Shown here: piece by piece, positions 48,285 to 61,700 of the stretch
How positions within the stretch are numbered: the stretch's first letter is position 1
How the letters are laid out: every line of letters starts with the position of its first letter
Assembly: GCA_017506865.1 (NCBI GenBank)
Contig: JAFCMP010000517.1
Coordinates: 124,001-188,000 of the forward strand
Direction: 5' to 3'
Length of the DNA stretch: 64,000 nucleotides
Origin: Tribonema minus
Lineage: Eukaryota > Sar > Xanthophyceae > Tribonematales > Tribonemataceae
Position numbers and translations under genes: made by a program
The notes under the pieces: model-generated
Told to the model about the DNA's origin: nothing
Databases searched by the model: none
Seen by the model: only the letters and a program-made list of their open reading frames with translations

Positions 48285-49683
48285 ATGTCCTCTACTGCAG
48301 CTCCAGCAAAGACAACTCCCGGCGCGCAAGGTGAGAAAATGTATCCTTCTGATTTGTGTTGGCTCAGCAATATCACACTGCAGATTGGAAGCAGATGGCT
48401 TCAACGCCCTGCCAAAGCATAATGTGGCGGGCGGATTCAACTGCAACAAAGATGCGGAGCCGCAGTGTGCGAGCTGCGCATGTGTCCGCATGGTACCAGC
48501 ACGCGCCAGGCCAGCTGCGCTGCGGTTTCTGGTGGTTAGCAGTAATCTCTGCTGGATGTGCCATCACATCCCTTCCGCTTTGGCTCGCTTATAAAATCCG
48601 CCCGACTTGCAGCTCTTGACTGTAATGAGTGCTGCGTGTGACAGGGCGCGGTGGCAGTGGCAGCGGCACTGCTGGTGGCAGTCAAAATGGTTCGAAACGG
48701 AGGCGCGGTGGGGGAAACAATGAAGCGGGCAAGGTTGCCGCAAGAACTGCCAGTGCACCTGCAGGTACGTGACGCACTGGTAGCCTACTTAATCATCGTT
48801 GGATGCAGCTGCAACGTTTCGACATGAACGACAGTCATGGCTGTACAATCAATGTCTCACACGAAGAATCGGCAGCATTATGCGCTTGTTGTGTGCTGTG
48901 CCCAGCACAGGCCAGCTATACAGCCGCGGTACCTCGAGTTCCTGCATCATTGGTGATCGTGCTGCTCTGCTTCAACAGGCACAAGGCAAAGCATGAATGA
49001 GGTCATGAGTATGATACGCAACATGGTGCTGGGTCAGAGGCGGCAAATGCAACCAGAGCTGTGACCAAAAGTGGGGCTACTGTTGGGGTTAGTTTGAGGA
49101 TAAATCTAGGATTTGGTCGGCGGCAGCGGTGGCAGCCGTTACTTGCAACATCATGCAGTGCATGCAGCCAGTTGCGGCTGTATAGCGTTGTATGGCCTGT
49201 TGAATATGCAGAAGCTTTACAGCTTCACTTAATGGTAGGCTACACAAATCACAGTCTGCATGGCAGCTGTTTCTGATGAAGATTTTGCCGAGGTAAATGC
49301 TCGCCAGCGACAAACTGGCCGCTAATGCACAAGACTCTTCCGTCACAGAAACTAGCTTGGGGTGCTGCAAAGGGCGTGCACTTACTGAGGATGCTCAAAC
49401 CGGTTTACGCATGTACGTGGTGGCATTGCACGCAGCGACTGCCCAGAAGTCTGCGGACCGTCTGCTGCTGCACAGGGGTACTGTGGCTGCTGCTGAAGCG
49501 CGCCAGCAGAAGCCCTCTGCCCCCGCCGTAATGCGCACTCTGTCATCGCTTCCTCCCACCGCTCTCCACCGCAGCTCCGATGGCAGTCGCGCCAGTGAAA
49601 GCCGCCGTCAGGGCGCCTACTCTGGCGCCGTACGCTGAGGCCGTGAAGCAGGCCGCAGCGCCCAAGCGCGCGGCGCCACCGGC

Positions 49684-49745
<62 letters not shown>

Positions 49746-52700
49746 GCAGGGGCAGGGGCGGCGGCGGCGGCGGCGCAAGCGGAGGCGGCAGGGGTGGAGG
49801 CGGCGGCAGCAGTGCTCCGCCGATGCAAAGGCAGGCGTCCGCAAACCACGCGAATTCGCAGGAGCCTGCAGGCGACCTGGCGAAGCGCCCTCGCGGCGGC
49901 GTCAGGCGCGGCGGGCGCCCGAAGCCCGGTGAAAAGAAACCGGGCGCAGGCGGCGGCGGCGCTGGCGGCGCAGTCGCCAACGGCCGCGCCGCGGCAGCGG
50001 CGCCCATGCGCAGCGGCACAGCGGCATCCTCCTCCGCCGCTGCCGGAGCGGCGCAGGCAGCGGCACCCAAAGCCGGGTCAGACAACCTGGCAAGCCTGCT
50101 GGCGGGCCTGATGGGGTCCTCGCCGAGTGCAGGCAAAGGCGCAGCAGCGGCGGCAGCGGCGACGGCAGTGACGGCGCCAGCGGCAGCAGCGGCTGCGCCT
50201 GCGCCACAACGTCCTCCGCTGGCCAGCAAGCCCATCTCCGTGGAAGAACTGGAGAACAGTTTCATACGGCTCAGCGCGGCGGCCGCCGTGGCGGAGCCGC
50301 CGCCGGCCGCTGCGGCCGCCAGCGCCGGCGCCGCTGCCGCCAGCGCCGGCGCCGCTGCCGCCAGCGCTGGCGCTTCTACAGATCGCCAGGATGCTGCGGG
50401 CCTTGCCGCGAGCCCGTCCCCCAGGGCGCACGTCATGCTCGAGCTGGAGGATCTGCCGCCGCCGTCGCACGTGCCGCTGCACGCGCCCGCGCGCGCAGCG
50501 CCCGGCAGCGGCCGCGGCAGCAGCCTGTGGAGCAACGGCGGCAGCGGCGGCGCCGGCGCCGGCGCTGGCGGCAGCATAGAGTCCGCGCCGCAGGGGCAGT
50601 GGTCGCCTTTCAAGGCCAGCCCGCTGTCGCCGCACCGCGAGGCGAGCGCTGCCAGCGACGCGGAGTTTCGAGCGCAGGCCGGCGGCGACGGCGGCAGCGG
50701 CGGCGGCGCCGCGCCGATGATGCACTTCTTCAGTGCGCCGGGGCAGCCGCAGCAGCAGCAGCCGCAGCCAGTGGCGCTGCTGTTCGGGCACTCGCCTCAG
50801 CTGCAGCCGCTGGCGCCTCAGCTGCAGCCGCTGGCGGGTTTCGCCGCAGCGCCTGGTGCGGGACAAGCGGCAGCTGCCGAGCAGCCGCCGCCGCCGCCTG
50901 CGCCGGTGCCGCCAGCAGCAGCGAGCCCGTGGCAGGAGTACTTTGACAAGGACGGGAAGGCGTACTACCACAATCCGGAGACGAATGTGACGCAGTGGGA
51001 CATGCCCGATGAGCTGCGCGCTCAGCTGCAGCGGCAGCACCCGCCGCCGCCGCCGCAGGGAGCGCAGCCCCTGCCGCAGCAGCTGCAGCAGCCCGCGCAG
51101 CAGCAGCCGCCGCTGCAGCAGCAGCAGCAGCAGATGTGGCGCAGAACGCTCGGCGACGTCGGCATTGTGCCCCACGGGCACCCCATGTTTTTCGAGCCCG
51201 CAGTGGCTGCGCCGCCGCTGCTGTCGCCGGAGCAGGCAGCGGCGCTGCCGCCGGAGACGCGGCAGCACTACGACGCGCACACGCGCGCGTACCACGACCA
51301 GCTGGACCGCCTGCGCCGCTACGCCGCGGCGGCGGCGGCGCACCAGCAGCAGGTGCGCCGGCAGCAGGAGGTGCACGCAGCCGCCATGAGCGCGTTCAGC
51401 AGCGGTGGCGGCGAAAGCGGCAGCGCCGGTGGCGGCAGCCTCGGCCCGCTGGCCAGCCTGGCGCCGCACCAGCCGCCGCTTGGTGGCGGCAGCAGCGGCG
51501 GCGGCAGCAGCAGCGGCGGTGCCAGCGGCATTGACGGTCTGGGTCCGCTGGGGGTGCTGCTGCCGCGACAAGGCAGCGGCGGCAGCGGAACCAGCAGCAG
51601 CATGCTGAGTGCGCTGGGCGCGCCTCAGGCGCAGCACAGCGGTGGCAGCAGCAGCGCCGCCAGCACCAGCGGCATGCTGGCACTTGATGGCGGCGCTGGC
51701 AGCGGCAGCAGCAGCCTCGGCCCGCTTGGCCCCCAGCTCCGCCCTTACGGCGCCAGTGACGGCGTCAGCGGCGGCGGCAGCAGTGGCGCCGGCAGCAGCA
51801 TCGCGCCCGGTCCTCTCGGCTCTCAGCAGCAGCCGCGCCAGCACAGTTACCTGGACCCTGCGCTCATGCTGCCGGCGGCGGCGGGCAGCAGCAGCAGCAG
51901 CAGCGCGATGGAGCGCGCATGCAGCCCGGCGATGCAGCTGGGCGCGCTCGATGGGGATACGGGCAGGGGACGGGGCGAGCGCGACTGGACCCCCCCTGGA
52001 CTGGACCGCCCGCAGCAGCAGCAGCAACAGCAGCAGCAGTTTTTGTTTTCGCTGAACGCCCCCGCGGGGGCGCAGAACGGAGGGGCCGCCACGGACGCGC
52101 GGCTTCAGCAGCAGCAGCAGCAGCGCGCTGGGCAGCAGCTGCTCAGTGACCTGCTGCTCACGAGCCGGCCGCCATCGGACGGCAACCAGCAACAGCAGCA
52201 GCAGCAGCAGCAGCTCGGGCCGCTGGCGCAACTGCAGCAGCAGGAGCAGCAGGGGGCACGCAGCGGCGGCGCCGCCACTTTGGAGCACCAGCGCAGCTCG
52301 CAGCAGCTGAGCCTGCAGCTGCAGCAGCTGCTCCACCTCACGCCTGGGTCGAACGCCGCCGCCACTGCCGACGCAGCACAGTCGCTGGCTGGTGTTGGCA
52401 GCACAAGTGGCCACGGCGCTGCGGCCATCGCGCGAGGCGCACAGGCGTCATCGGCGGTGGACGACAGCATGTGGCCGGCTCTCGGGACCACGGGGCCCGT
52501 GCTGCCGGCTGCGCACGCGGCTGCTGCGGCGGCGGCGGCAGCAGCAGCAGCGGCGGAGGCGCCGGCAGAGCCAGCGTCGAAGGGGCACGCGCCGCGGCGC
52601 ACGACGCACATGCAGGTGACACATTGTCCACTGCTGACAGCGTGAGCGCGCTGTCATCGTGCCGGTGCGAGGTGACTGCTGCGCGTCTGCTGCTGTGCTG

Positions 52701-55700
52701 CCGCGCAGCATTTGCTGCGGCGCCGCGATTCTGCACTTCATTCTGCACGCGCGGCGGCTGTGTGCGTGCCTGCTCGCGAAGCCTGCTGCGGACCCGACCT
52801 GACAGCATCTGGTCACCTTGGCGAGGACTGCGATGGTTGACTCTCCTCCCTCTCCCCCCCCCCCCCCTCCCCCTCGGCACACCCCTTGCGGTCCCCGACC
52901 CCCATTCCTCCGTTTCATCGAGCACTCCCCCGCTGCGCTCACGCCCCCGCTGTTGAAATATGGGCTTGTGACAACATTCCTGCCATCGCCGCCGCCGCCG
53001 TGCAGGTGGGCGTCCTGCTGCTGGAGGGCTACGAGCCGCAGCACGCCGCGGAAGCCGCCCCGGAAATCTCCGTGCCCGCGCGCGCGGACCTCAGCGTCTT
53101 CTGGGACCTGCCCGCGGACCTCGTGCGCGGCGGCGGCGTGAGCATCGGCCTGTTCCGCGAGGGCGCGCCGTCTAACCGCAACGCCATCATCGCCAAGCGC
53201 GTGACGGTGGGCAAGGGGGGCGGCGGCGGCGGCGGCGCGCGCGCGCACGGCCGCGTGCCGTTCTTTGCGCCGCGCAGCGTCGGCGCGTTCGTCTTCCGCG
53301 CGTACGTCGACGGCGCCGGGAAGAGCGAGAAGGTGCGGCGCACGTTCTGCGGCGTGTTCTGTGCGCGTTCTTCCAGGTCCTTGATTGTGCGCTCAAAGCT
53401 GTCATGCTTGTGGGCGTGAAAGCGCGACAGCTGAGGAGTATTTACACCCACAACGCCCGCTGTCCCTATCACGCACCATACTGCCCCGCTCAATCTCACA
53501 TGCCCCCCCCCCCCCCCCCCCCCTTCCCCCGCGACCCCCCGCGCGGCAGGCCGCGGCGGCGCTGTCCGCGGCGACGCTCGCGGCGTCGCGCCGCTGGTGC
53601 GTCGACGCTCACGGCCGCGATGCCGAGGCCGCCGCGCGCTTCGCCACGGGGCTGCTCACGACGTCTGCGGACGCCGAGGCGCGCGGCGCGGTCGGCGCGT
53701 GCGCGCAGCTGGCGCACGTGCTCGCGCGCGCGGCGCGGCCGCCGCCGCCGCGCCTCGCGCCGCACCTCGCGCGCGCGGCGTGGGCGGCGGCGGAGGCGGC
53801 GTGGGCGCAGGTCGCGGCGGCGGGCGCGCCGGGCGGCGCGGAGGACCACCACGTCAGGTGCGTGCGCTGCGCTGAGCGCTGTTGTTGCGGTGTGACGCTC
53901 CTCGCGCGCGGCAATCGAACTCGGACTTGGTCGCCGAGGCTCGCGTACCCTGCACGATGCTCAATCTTGTTGCTTGTGTCGTCTGCTGCACCACGTCCAG
54001 TTTTAATACTTGTATAGGTTTTAGTTGAACTGTAAATTAAGTTGCTGTGTCGCGCGCGCTGCTGCGAATTTACGTGGTGCTGCCTGCGGCCTGCGCCGTC
54101 GCGTGCGCCGTGCCACGCGGCGCCGTGACTCTGCAAGCGTTATGCTTGTCCGCAAGCTCGAAAGGAGATCGTTCGCAGTTGCTGATTCGCTCTCTACATG
54201 TTGTGGAAGTGCACACTAGCTTCAGTCGACCTGCGCCGATTGGCAGTTGAAGTAGTTCCCGACACACGCATGCCTGGTGCTTGAAGTGGCTCCAGCACGT
54301 GTGCCCACGTCCTCAAGACCTCATGAAGGGACCTCTGACAAATGCTGCAATGTCATTTCTATTAATTCTCACTTAGGGCGCGAAAAAACCCGGTGACTGG
54401 CATCTCTCCCCCCTGAACATAACATCACCTCACGCGTGCGTGCACGCCCTCCGACGCCCCCCCCCCCCCCCCCCCCCCCCCCGCAGAGCGGTGCACGGTG
54501 CGGTGCTGGACGTTCTGAGCGCTGCTGTGACCAACCCCATGATCAAGGACCTCATTGGGCACCTGCCGGACGCGCCGCTGAGCACTGCGCCGTCGCTGTC
54601 CATGCCGCCGCTGGAGCAGGTATGTATAGGTATCGTGTAGAAAACCATGTATGCAGGTATGTAGGCCGGACGCGCCGCTGAGCACTGCGCCGTCGCTGCC
54701 CATGCCGCCGCTGGAGCAGGTATGTATAGGTATCGTGTAGAAAACCATGTATGCAGGTATGTAGGCCGGATGCGCCGCTGAGCACTGCGCCGTCGCTGTC
54801 CATGCCGCCGCTGGAGCAGGTATGATATACCGAACATGTGAGACCTGTCCATACTAAACACCCATGCCTCGAACGCTAAACGCTTGCACACCAAAGTCTT
54901 TTTGACTGGTGGATACGGTGGCACTGTTTGACTCGTGGCCAATGACTGCAGCAGCGGCGACCACGATTATTGGTGGAAGGCACTCGCGGCTAACCATCCC
55001 TTGTCACCTAGAGCTCAACGATCTTTTGATTCGTTTTTCATACCTGTACCCTATGTTTGTAGGTATGTATGTATGTACGCCGGATGCTCCTCTGAGCACT
55101 GCGCCGTCGCTGTCCATGCCGCCGCTGGAGCACGTATATATACCATGGGTACGTATATATACCATGTACCCATGTAGCTTTGCAGGTATGTACAGTTCAG
55201 ATGTACGTAAGTATGGAGGAGGACGTAGGGGAGGATCCCGAGATGCCATTTGGCGGCGGCGGCGTCTGAGTGGTTGTCGTTGAGACACTTTCAGAAGTCA
55301 CACGACATGCAGATTCCGTACAGCAGCATCAAGTTAGACCATCATCTGGGCTTTTTCGCGCCCTGAGCGAGAATGAATAAAAAGTACGTAAGTATGCAGG
55401 TACGTACAGTCAGACGCGCCGCTGAGCACCGCGCCGTCGCTGCCCCATGCTGCCGCTGGAGCAGGTATGTGTACATGTTCTTGATTGATTTTTGGGTGAG
55501 GGGCGCAAAACCCTGTGTACATGTACCCATGAGTGTATGTATGTCACATGCGCAGCGCCGCTGCCGTCCATGCCGCTGCTTGAGCAGGCATGTAGATGTA
55601 TGTACATTCGTCTACTTTATACAGGACATAATTGTAACGTCTACTGCATAGTGAAGTGTTCTTCATGTACTTCAATTCGTACTCCATGTAGAAGTATGCA

Positions 55701-58700
55701 CTTCAACATGCATGTGCGAGCCGCCGCTGGAGCGGATGCAGGAGCGTTCAGCGAGTGATTGCCACCTTGGTGCCAGTGTGATGCTGTCATTCGAGTGACT
55801 TGGCAAGCTGGGCGATCGACACAGGCAGAACCGCGCCAGATGGATGATAGCCTCTGCTCCCCAAGCCCATAAACATGGTGACCCACATGAATCACACTAG
55901 CGTACTCCACTTGCCCAGCCTTTACCATTCTCGCTTGGGAATGCCTCATCCATGTGCGGCGAGAGACTCGCAAAGTGCAGGCACACGAGGTGGCCTGGCG
56001 GAGTCCAGTACAAAGCACTCCACTAGTGCTCAACAGTGTTCATCAGTGCTCACTGCCCTGCATCTGGCATCTACGCTCGCTGTGCGACCGCACAAACAGT
56101 GCTCTACAGTAGTCATCAGTGTTCAACGTTCCTCCATCTGTCCTGCGCTCCACCAGTGCTTAACCGTGTTCAACAACAGTGCTCACCGTTGCCCACCGCT
56201 CCTGCATCTGTCACGCTCGCTTGTTGTGCAACGGCAGATCCGCACGTGGCTGAGCCTCTGGTGCCCGTTCGAGGAGCACTTCTACCGCACGCGCCAGCAG
56301 CTGCTGGACCACAACAAGGAGGAGCTGGGGTTCACGCCGCTCAAGTTGGCACTGTCCACGCTGGTGCACAGCGGTGTGCTCAAGGCGCTGGACGAGCAGG
56401 TGATGATGCTCAGCAAGAATGATCAGCAAGAATGCTAGAGAACTCTTGCAACTGTATCGTATGGAAAATACCATTCGACGAGCTGTCCACGCTGGTGCAC
56501 AGCAGCGTGCTCAAGGCTTTGGACGAGCAGGTGATGCTCAGCAAGAATGATCAGCAAGAATGGTAGAAACTCTTGCGATTGGTCCAAAGCCATTGTCATC
56601 GGGAATACGTACAGCAAATGGGGGGCACATGGAGCAAGACCCCCTGCACGCCACCACACCAAAGTATGATCTAGTGTTGCGAATGCGCGCTTTGGCGACC
56701 TTGTGTTACAACATCAACATCAATGGCGCATTTCCGCTCTATTACTGTGAATGCCCGCGTCGGCGGACGCCTTGCAACACCATCACCACCGATGCATTTC
56801 CGCTCAATTTCCTGTCCAGGCGATTGGCCTCACGCAGCGGCTGCAGCCCTCAAACGATTTTCACTCACATGCATCTAGCTGCTTTAAAGACCTTCAGAGT
56901 CTCTCCTGTGAAGTCATTCAAGTATGTTTCACTCCCGTCCAGGCGATTGGCCTCGCGCAGCAGCTGCGGCCCTTCAGCGACTTCTACTCGCGCGCGTCTA
57001 GCTGCTTTGAAGTCTTTCGGAGTCCACCCTTTGAAGTCGTTCAAGTATGTGACCTGCTCTACCCTCGTAAACTGCCCATAGCCATAGCGTTCCCCGTGTC
57101 ACGCCACTGTCACCAATGCGTTTCCGCTCAATCACCGCGCAGGCAATTGGCCTCACGCAGCGCCTGCAGCCCTCCAGCGACTTCTACTCACGCCGCAACG
57201 CGCTAAGGACTGATCTATCCTCGTGAACTGCGCGCTATGGCAGCCCCCACGCAACGCCACCATCACCAATGCGTGTCCGCTCAACTCCCGTCTAGGCGAT
57301 TGGCCTCGCGCAGCAGCTGCGGCCCTTCAGCGACTTCTACTCGCGCGCGTGTAGCTGCTTTGAAGTCTTTCGGAGTCCACCCTTTGAAGTCGTTCAAGTA
57401 TGTGACTTGTTCTACCCTCGTGAACTGCCCATAGCCATAGTGCCCCCCTTGTCGCGCCACTGTCATCGATGCGTTTCCGCTCAATCACCGCGCAGGCGAT
57501 TGGCCTCACGCAGCGCCTGCAGCCCTCCAGTGACTTCTACTCACGCCGCGACGCGCTAAGGACGCGCCTGGAGGACATGATCGTCGCCCAGCGCGGCGTG
57601 CCTGAGGTAAGAGCACGCATCGCTCAGCAAACGTGACCGTCACAGCGCTCAGCTCAGTGCACAGCACGCGCTGCGGACGCGCCTGGAGGACATGATCGTC
57701 GCCAAGCGCGGCGTGCCTGAGGTGTGAGCACATTGCTCAGCAGCATGACTATCACAGCGCTCAGCAGCACATTGCTGCTACAGCGCTCAGCAGCACATGG
57801 CTGGCACAGCGCTCAGCTCAGTATGCGGCACCGCTCAGCAGCGCAACTGTCACAGCGCTCAGCAGCATGATTGTCACAGCGCTCAGCGGCATGACTGCCA
57901 CAGCGCGCAGCGGTGCAACTGTCACTGCGCTCAGCAGCGCAACTGTCACAGCGCTCAGCGGCACGGCTGTCACAGCGCTCAGCGGCGAGTGCAAATGCAA
58001 TGACTGGCTCTTTCAGTCAGTAATGACGCATCAGCACGACCTTGAGAACCCGCCGCACTCTGCGCTGTGTCCCCTCTGCATGCAGGTCCCACTGGGCACC
58101 GTGCTACGCGTGTTTGGGTCAAGCGCCAACGGATTCGGGCTGGACAGCTCCGACCTAGACATGTGCCTCATGTACCCACCGGTGAGTGCTTACATGGCTC
58201 ATATTTGATTGGCCGTTTGCCACGTTGAAGTCAATCAAGAACTTCAAGTACTTGACCTACAGCTTGACCGCTCCGACCTGGACATGTGCGTCATGTACCC
58301 ACCGGTGAGTGCGCAGTTGGTTCGTTTGTGGAAACTCGATGGCCGTTCGCCACGTTGAAGTAGATCAGGTACTTCAAATGCTTGAACAGCTCTGACCTGG
58401 ACTTGTGTCTCATGCACCCATTTGTGAGTGCGCAGATGCTCACGTGCGAAGACTTGATGACGGATGTACTCCAGTACTTCAACAACAGGGGGTACACGAA
58501 AAACAAAGCTCACGTACATGGCCATCATGCGGCCGTTCTCTCATGAATGCATGCTTGTGGATAAGTATAACCTATTTTGACGGGCAACATTGAAGTACAT
58601 CATGTGGGAGCACACACCAGTGATGTGTTGTACCCTGCAGTACCCCTCGGTATCAGCGCGGTCCCATTGCGGGAAGTTGTTGACTCATTGACTCGTGCGT

Positions 58701-61700
58701 GTCAGTGCAGCTCATTGACGCTTTGACTCATCGACTCGTGCGCGTCAGATGCCCTCAGCGCTGATAGAGACTCGTTGACTCGCCTACTCAATTGACTAGC
58801 CTACTCTGCGACTTCTGTGCCCCAGGGCCATGAGCGGTCCCAGCCTGCGAGCGCGATGATCGAGGCCGTGGCCACCGCCCTCAGTGCTCACAGAGACTTG
58901 TTTACTCACTTACTCATTGACTTGTGCGTGCCAGGGCAATGAGCCGGCTGAGCCTGCGAGCGCTGTCATCGAGGCGGTGGCCGCCGCCCTCAGTGCTCAG
59001 GGCATGGAGGACGTGGACTGCAGGCCCACTGCGCGCATACCCATCGTGCTGTTTAAGGTGAGAAAACCCTATGGTCGACTTTCAGTCCCGTTCCCCTCTC
59101 CCGAGTGTAGTACCTGATTTGGCGTGCTGTCTCACACCATCCAAAGAATCAAGTCTGTGCTGTTCAAAGTGAGAATCGACTCTAGGTCGCGTGTGGCTGC
59201 TATCGGGTTCACCTGCTTTGGCGCCTCACCCTTACACTGTGCAAGGAATCAAGTCCGGCACGGCGCCGCCAATCAACCGTGTACTTCAGCTGAGGGGGTG
59301 CCATGCGCGCGGCGCGGGGGGGGTGGGGGGGAAGGGGACACGTGCCTTGTGCTCCTCAAGTGGTGCGCGTTTCATGGTTAGAGTTGGGACAAGCGCGCGC
59401 ACAAAACCCCTGTTAAAAAAAACCCTTGTAGTGGTGGAGCCGCGCCATGATCCTGTGGGAAACCCCAGAATGGATGCACCACACTTTTGCAAAGTGTAAG
59501 GTGTAAGGCCCACTTGAGTATGCACACTTACAGCATAACGTTGCACTGAATTTAATGAAACAACAAGAATTTGCCATCACCTTTTCAACTGTGCCGCATT
59601 ATTGACGACTTGGTGCAGTGGCCCGCAAGCACACCAAGTTGCAAAGTCAACTTTGAGCATGCACTGATGTGACGAAGTGACGAGAATTCGCCATTGCCGT
59701 TTCAACTGTGACGCAGTCCTTGACCAACACAGCGCGTCGGCCGCAAGCACCCGAAATGCCACCCCGACAATCCCTATCTGTACATTCTGCCACCAATGCC
59801 ACCTGAGCGATCCGCATCTGCCACCTTTTCGCCCGTCGCGCACATTTTTGCTGGACCCTGACCATGGCCTGGACACGAAGCGCCAGCACGAAGCGCCACC
59901 CGAGCATCCCCTATCTCCCCTATCTGTACATTCTGCCACCCTGCAACGTCAAGCGATTTGCATCTTTTCATCTTCAAGTTGTTGCCCAACGCGTGCATGT
60001 TTTGCAGGACCGCGCGTACGACGTGGACACAAAGTGCCAACACAAGGCGCCACCCGAGCATCCCCCATATCCCCTGTCTGTACATTCTGCCACTGTATAG
60101 TGTCAGGTGCGGCCTGACCGATCCGCACCCGTTCATCTTGTTGCCCCACAAAGCGCCAACACCACGCCACCTCTGTAACCCCTATCGGTACATTGTGCCA
60201 CCCCTACAACGTCAAGTGCCACCTGAGCGATCCGCGTCTGTTCATCTTTAACTTTTCCCACATCGCGCGCACTTCTGCAGGACCCTGCGTACGACCTGGA
60301 CACGAAATGCCTCAATGACCCCTTTCCGTACATCTTGCCACCCGACAAGCCAAGTGCCACCGGAGCGAACTGTATCTGGCTACATATACATATTGGTGGA
60401 ACAGCGTGCAGTGCAACCTGAGCGACCCGCACTGTTTATCTTCAACTTGTCGCCTGTTGTGTGCATTTTCACAGGACCCTGCCTATGGTCTGGAGTGCGA
60501 CATCTCCGTCATGAACCCGCTGGCGGTGCGCAACACGGACCTGCTGCGCACGTACGCGCTCGCGGACCCGCGCGTGCGGCCGGTGAGGGCCAGGCCGCGT
60601 TTTGGAGAGTAGCTGTCATGTTGAAGTTGTGTGCGCAGTGAAGTGGTTGCTCGGCGGCGCAAGGTCGAAAGAAGCAAGCGCTCGCCAGATCAGTGACGGC
60701 CGCGTCTGACTCGCGGACCCGCGCGCGCACCCGAGGGGGGGCTAGGCCACCTTTTTGAGTAGCTGTCAAGTTGAGGTCGTGTTTGCATGGTGAAGTCATT
60801 GTTCAGCGACGCAAAATCGAAAAAAAGCACGCGCTCGCCAGATCAGCGAGGGCCGCATTTGACCCAGCATGAACATTGAGGTTTGGTTAGGGTTAGGGTC
60901 TGGAAGTCATGCTTGTCAGGTGCGCATGTATGGCATGTGTTGTTTACCAGCAGCAGAGGTCGGAGGCTCTTGCGCGTCAGACCGCTCAGGGCCGCATTTG
61001 AAGTCTAAGCTTCAAGTTCAAGTACTGCGCTTGCGGAGTGTCACCCGTCGAGCAGTAAGGAGTTGTGGGCTGCTGCAAGCGGGCGAGCTGGGCGCAGCAT
61101 GGCCTTTTGAAGCATCAATGCTCAGCAGCATGCCTTTGCGGCTCCCGAGTGTGTGACATGTGAATTGAGCTCAGCGTAGAGGCTGTAGGAGTGCGCATCT
61201 GCAAGGTACCCATGCTGTCTGTTACTATGAGTTTTGTGACGCCATGGACCGATCATGCGCTGAGCTTTAAATCTCAGTGCTTGGGATGCGAGCGCATGCA
61301 ATTATCATGTCCCGCCCGTAAGTGCGCGATTGGTAGTGGACCGGAGGCTGCATCACCCGGTCCGCGTGAAAACGGCAGTGCTGCACACCAGCAGTGTACA
61401 CATCTTGTAGTTTGTGCAACATCAGCGACTGTTACGATTCGACCTAATGATAATAAGACGCGCGTGGAGAGTCACAAGCACCTTTGTTTTCATTCAGAGA
61501 ACGCGACAGGCCTGAGTGGTCGCGACTGCATGACAATGCCTCTTGACATGTTTTGCCGCTGAGCACTGCACCTGCTTGTCGACGCGAAGGGTGCACTTCA
61601 TATTTGAAGTGATACCACAGCTCTGCAGCCAGCGGGCATGAAGAGGCAGGTACACTGCACGCATGGGCACTTGGCGGGCCTCAGGGCATGGCAGCGAGCC

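Noticed and set aside
50078-52414. 778-codon minus-strand open frame opposite WW-TUTase exon 3
   Set aside because: CAG/GCC triplet repeats keep the antisense frame open (poly-Leu/Arg/Ala). The sense frame contains the WW domain and splices in phase.
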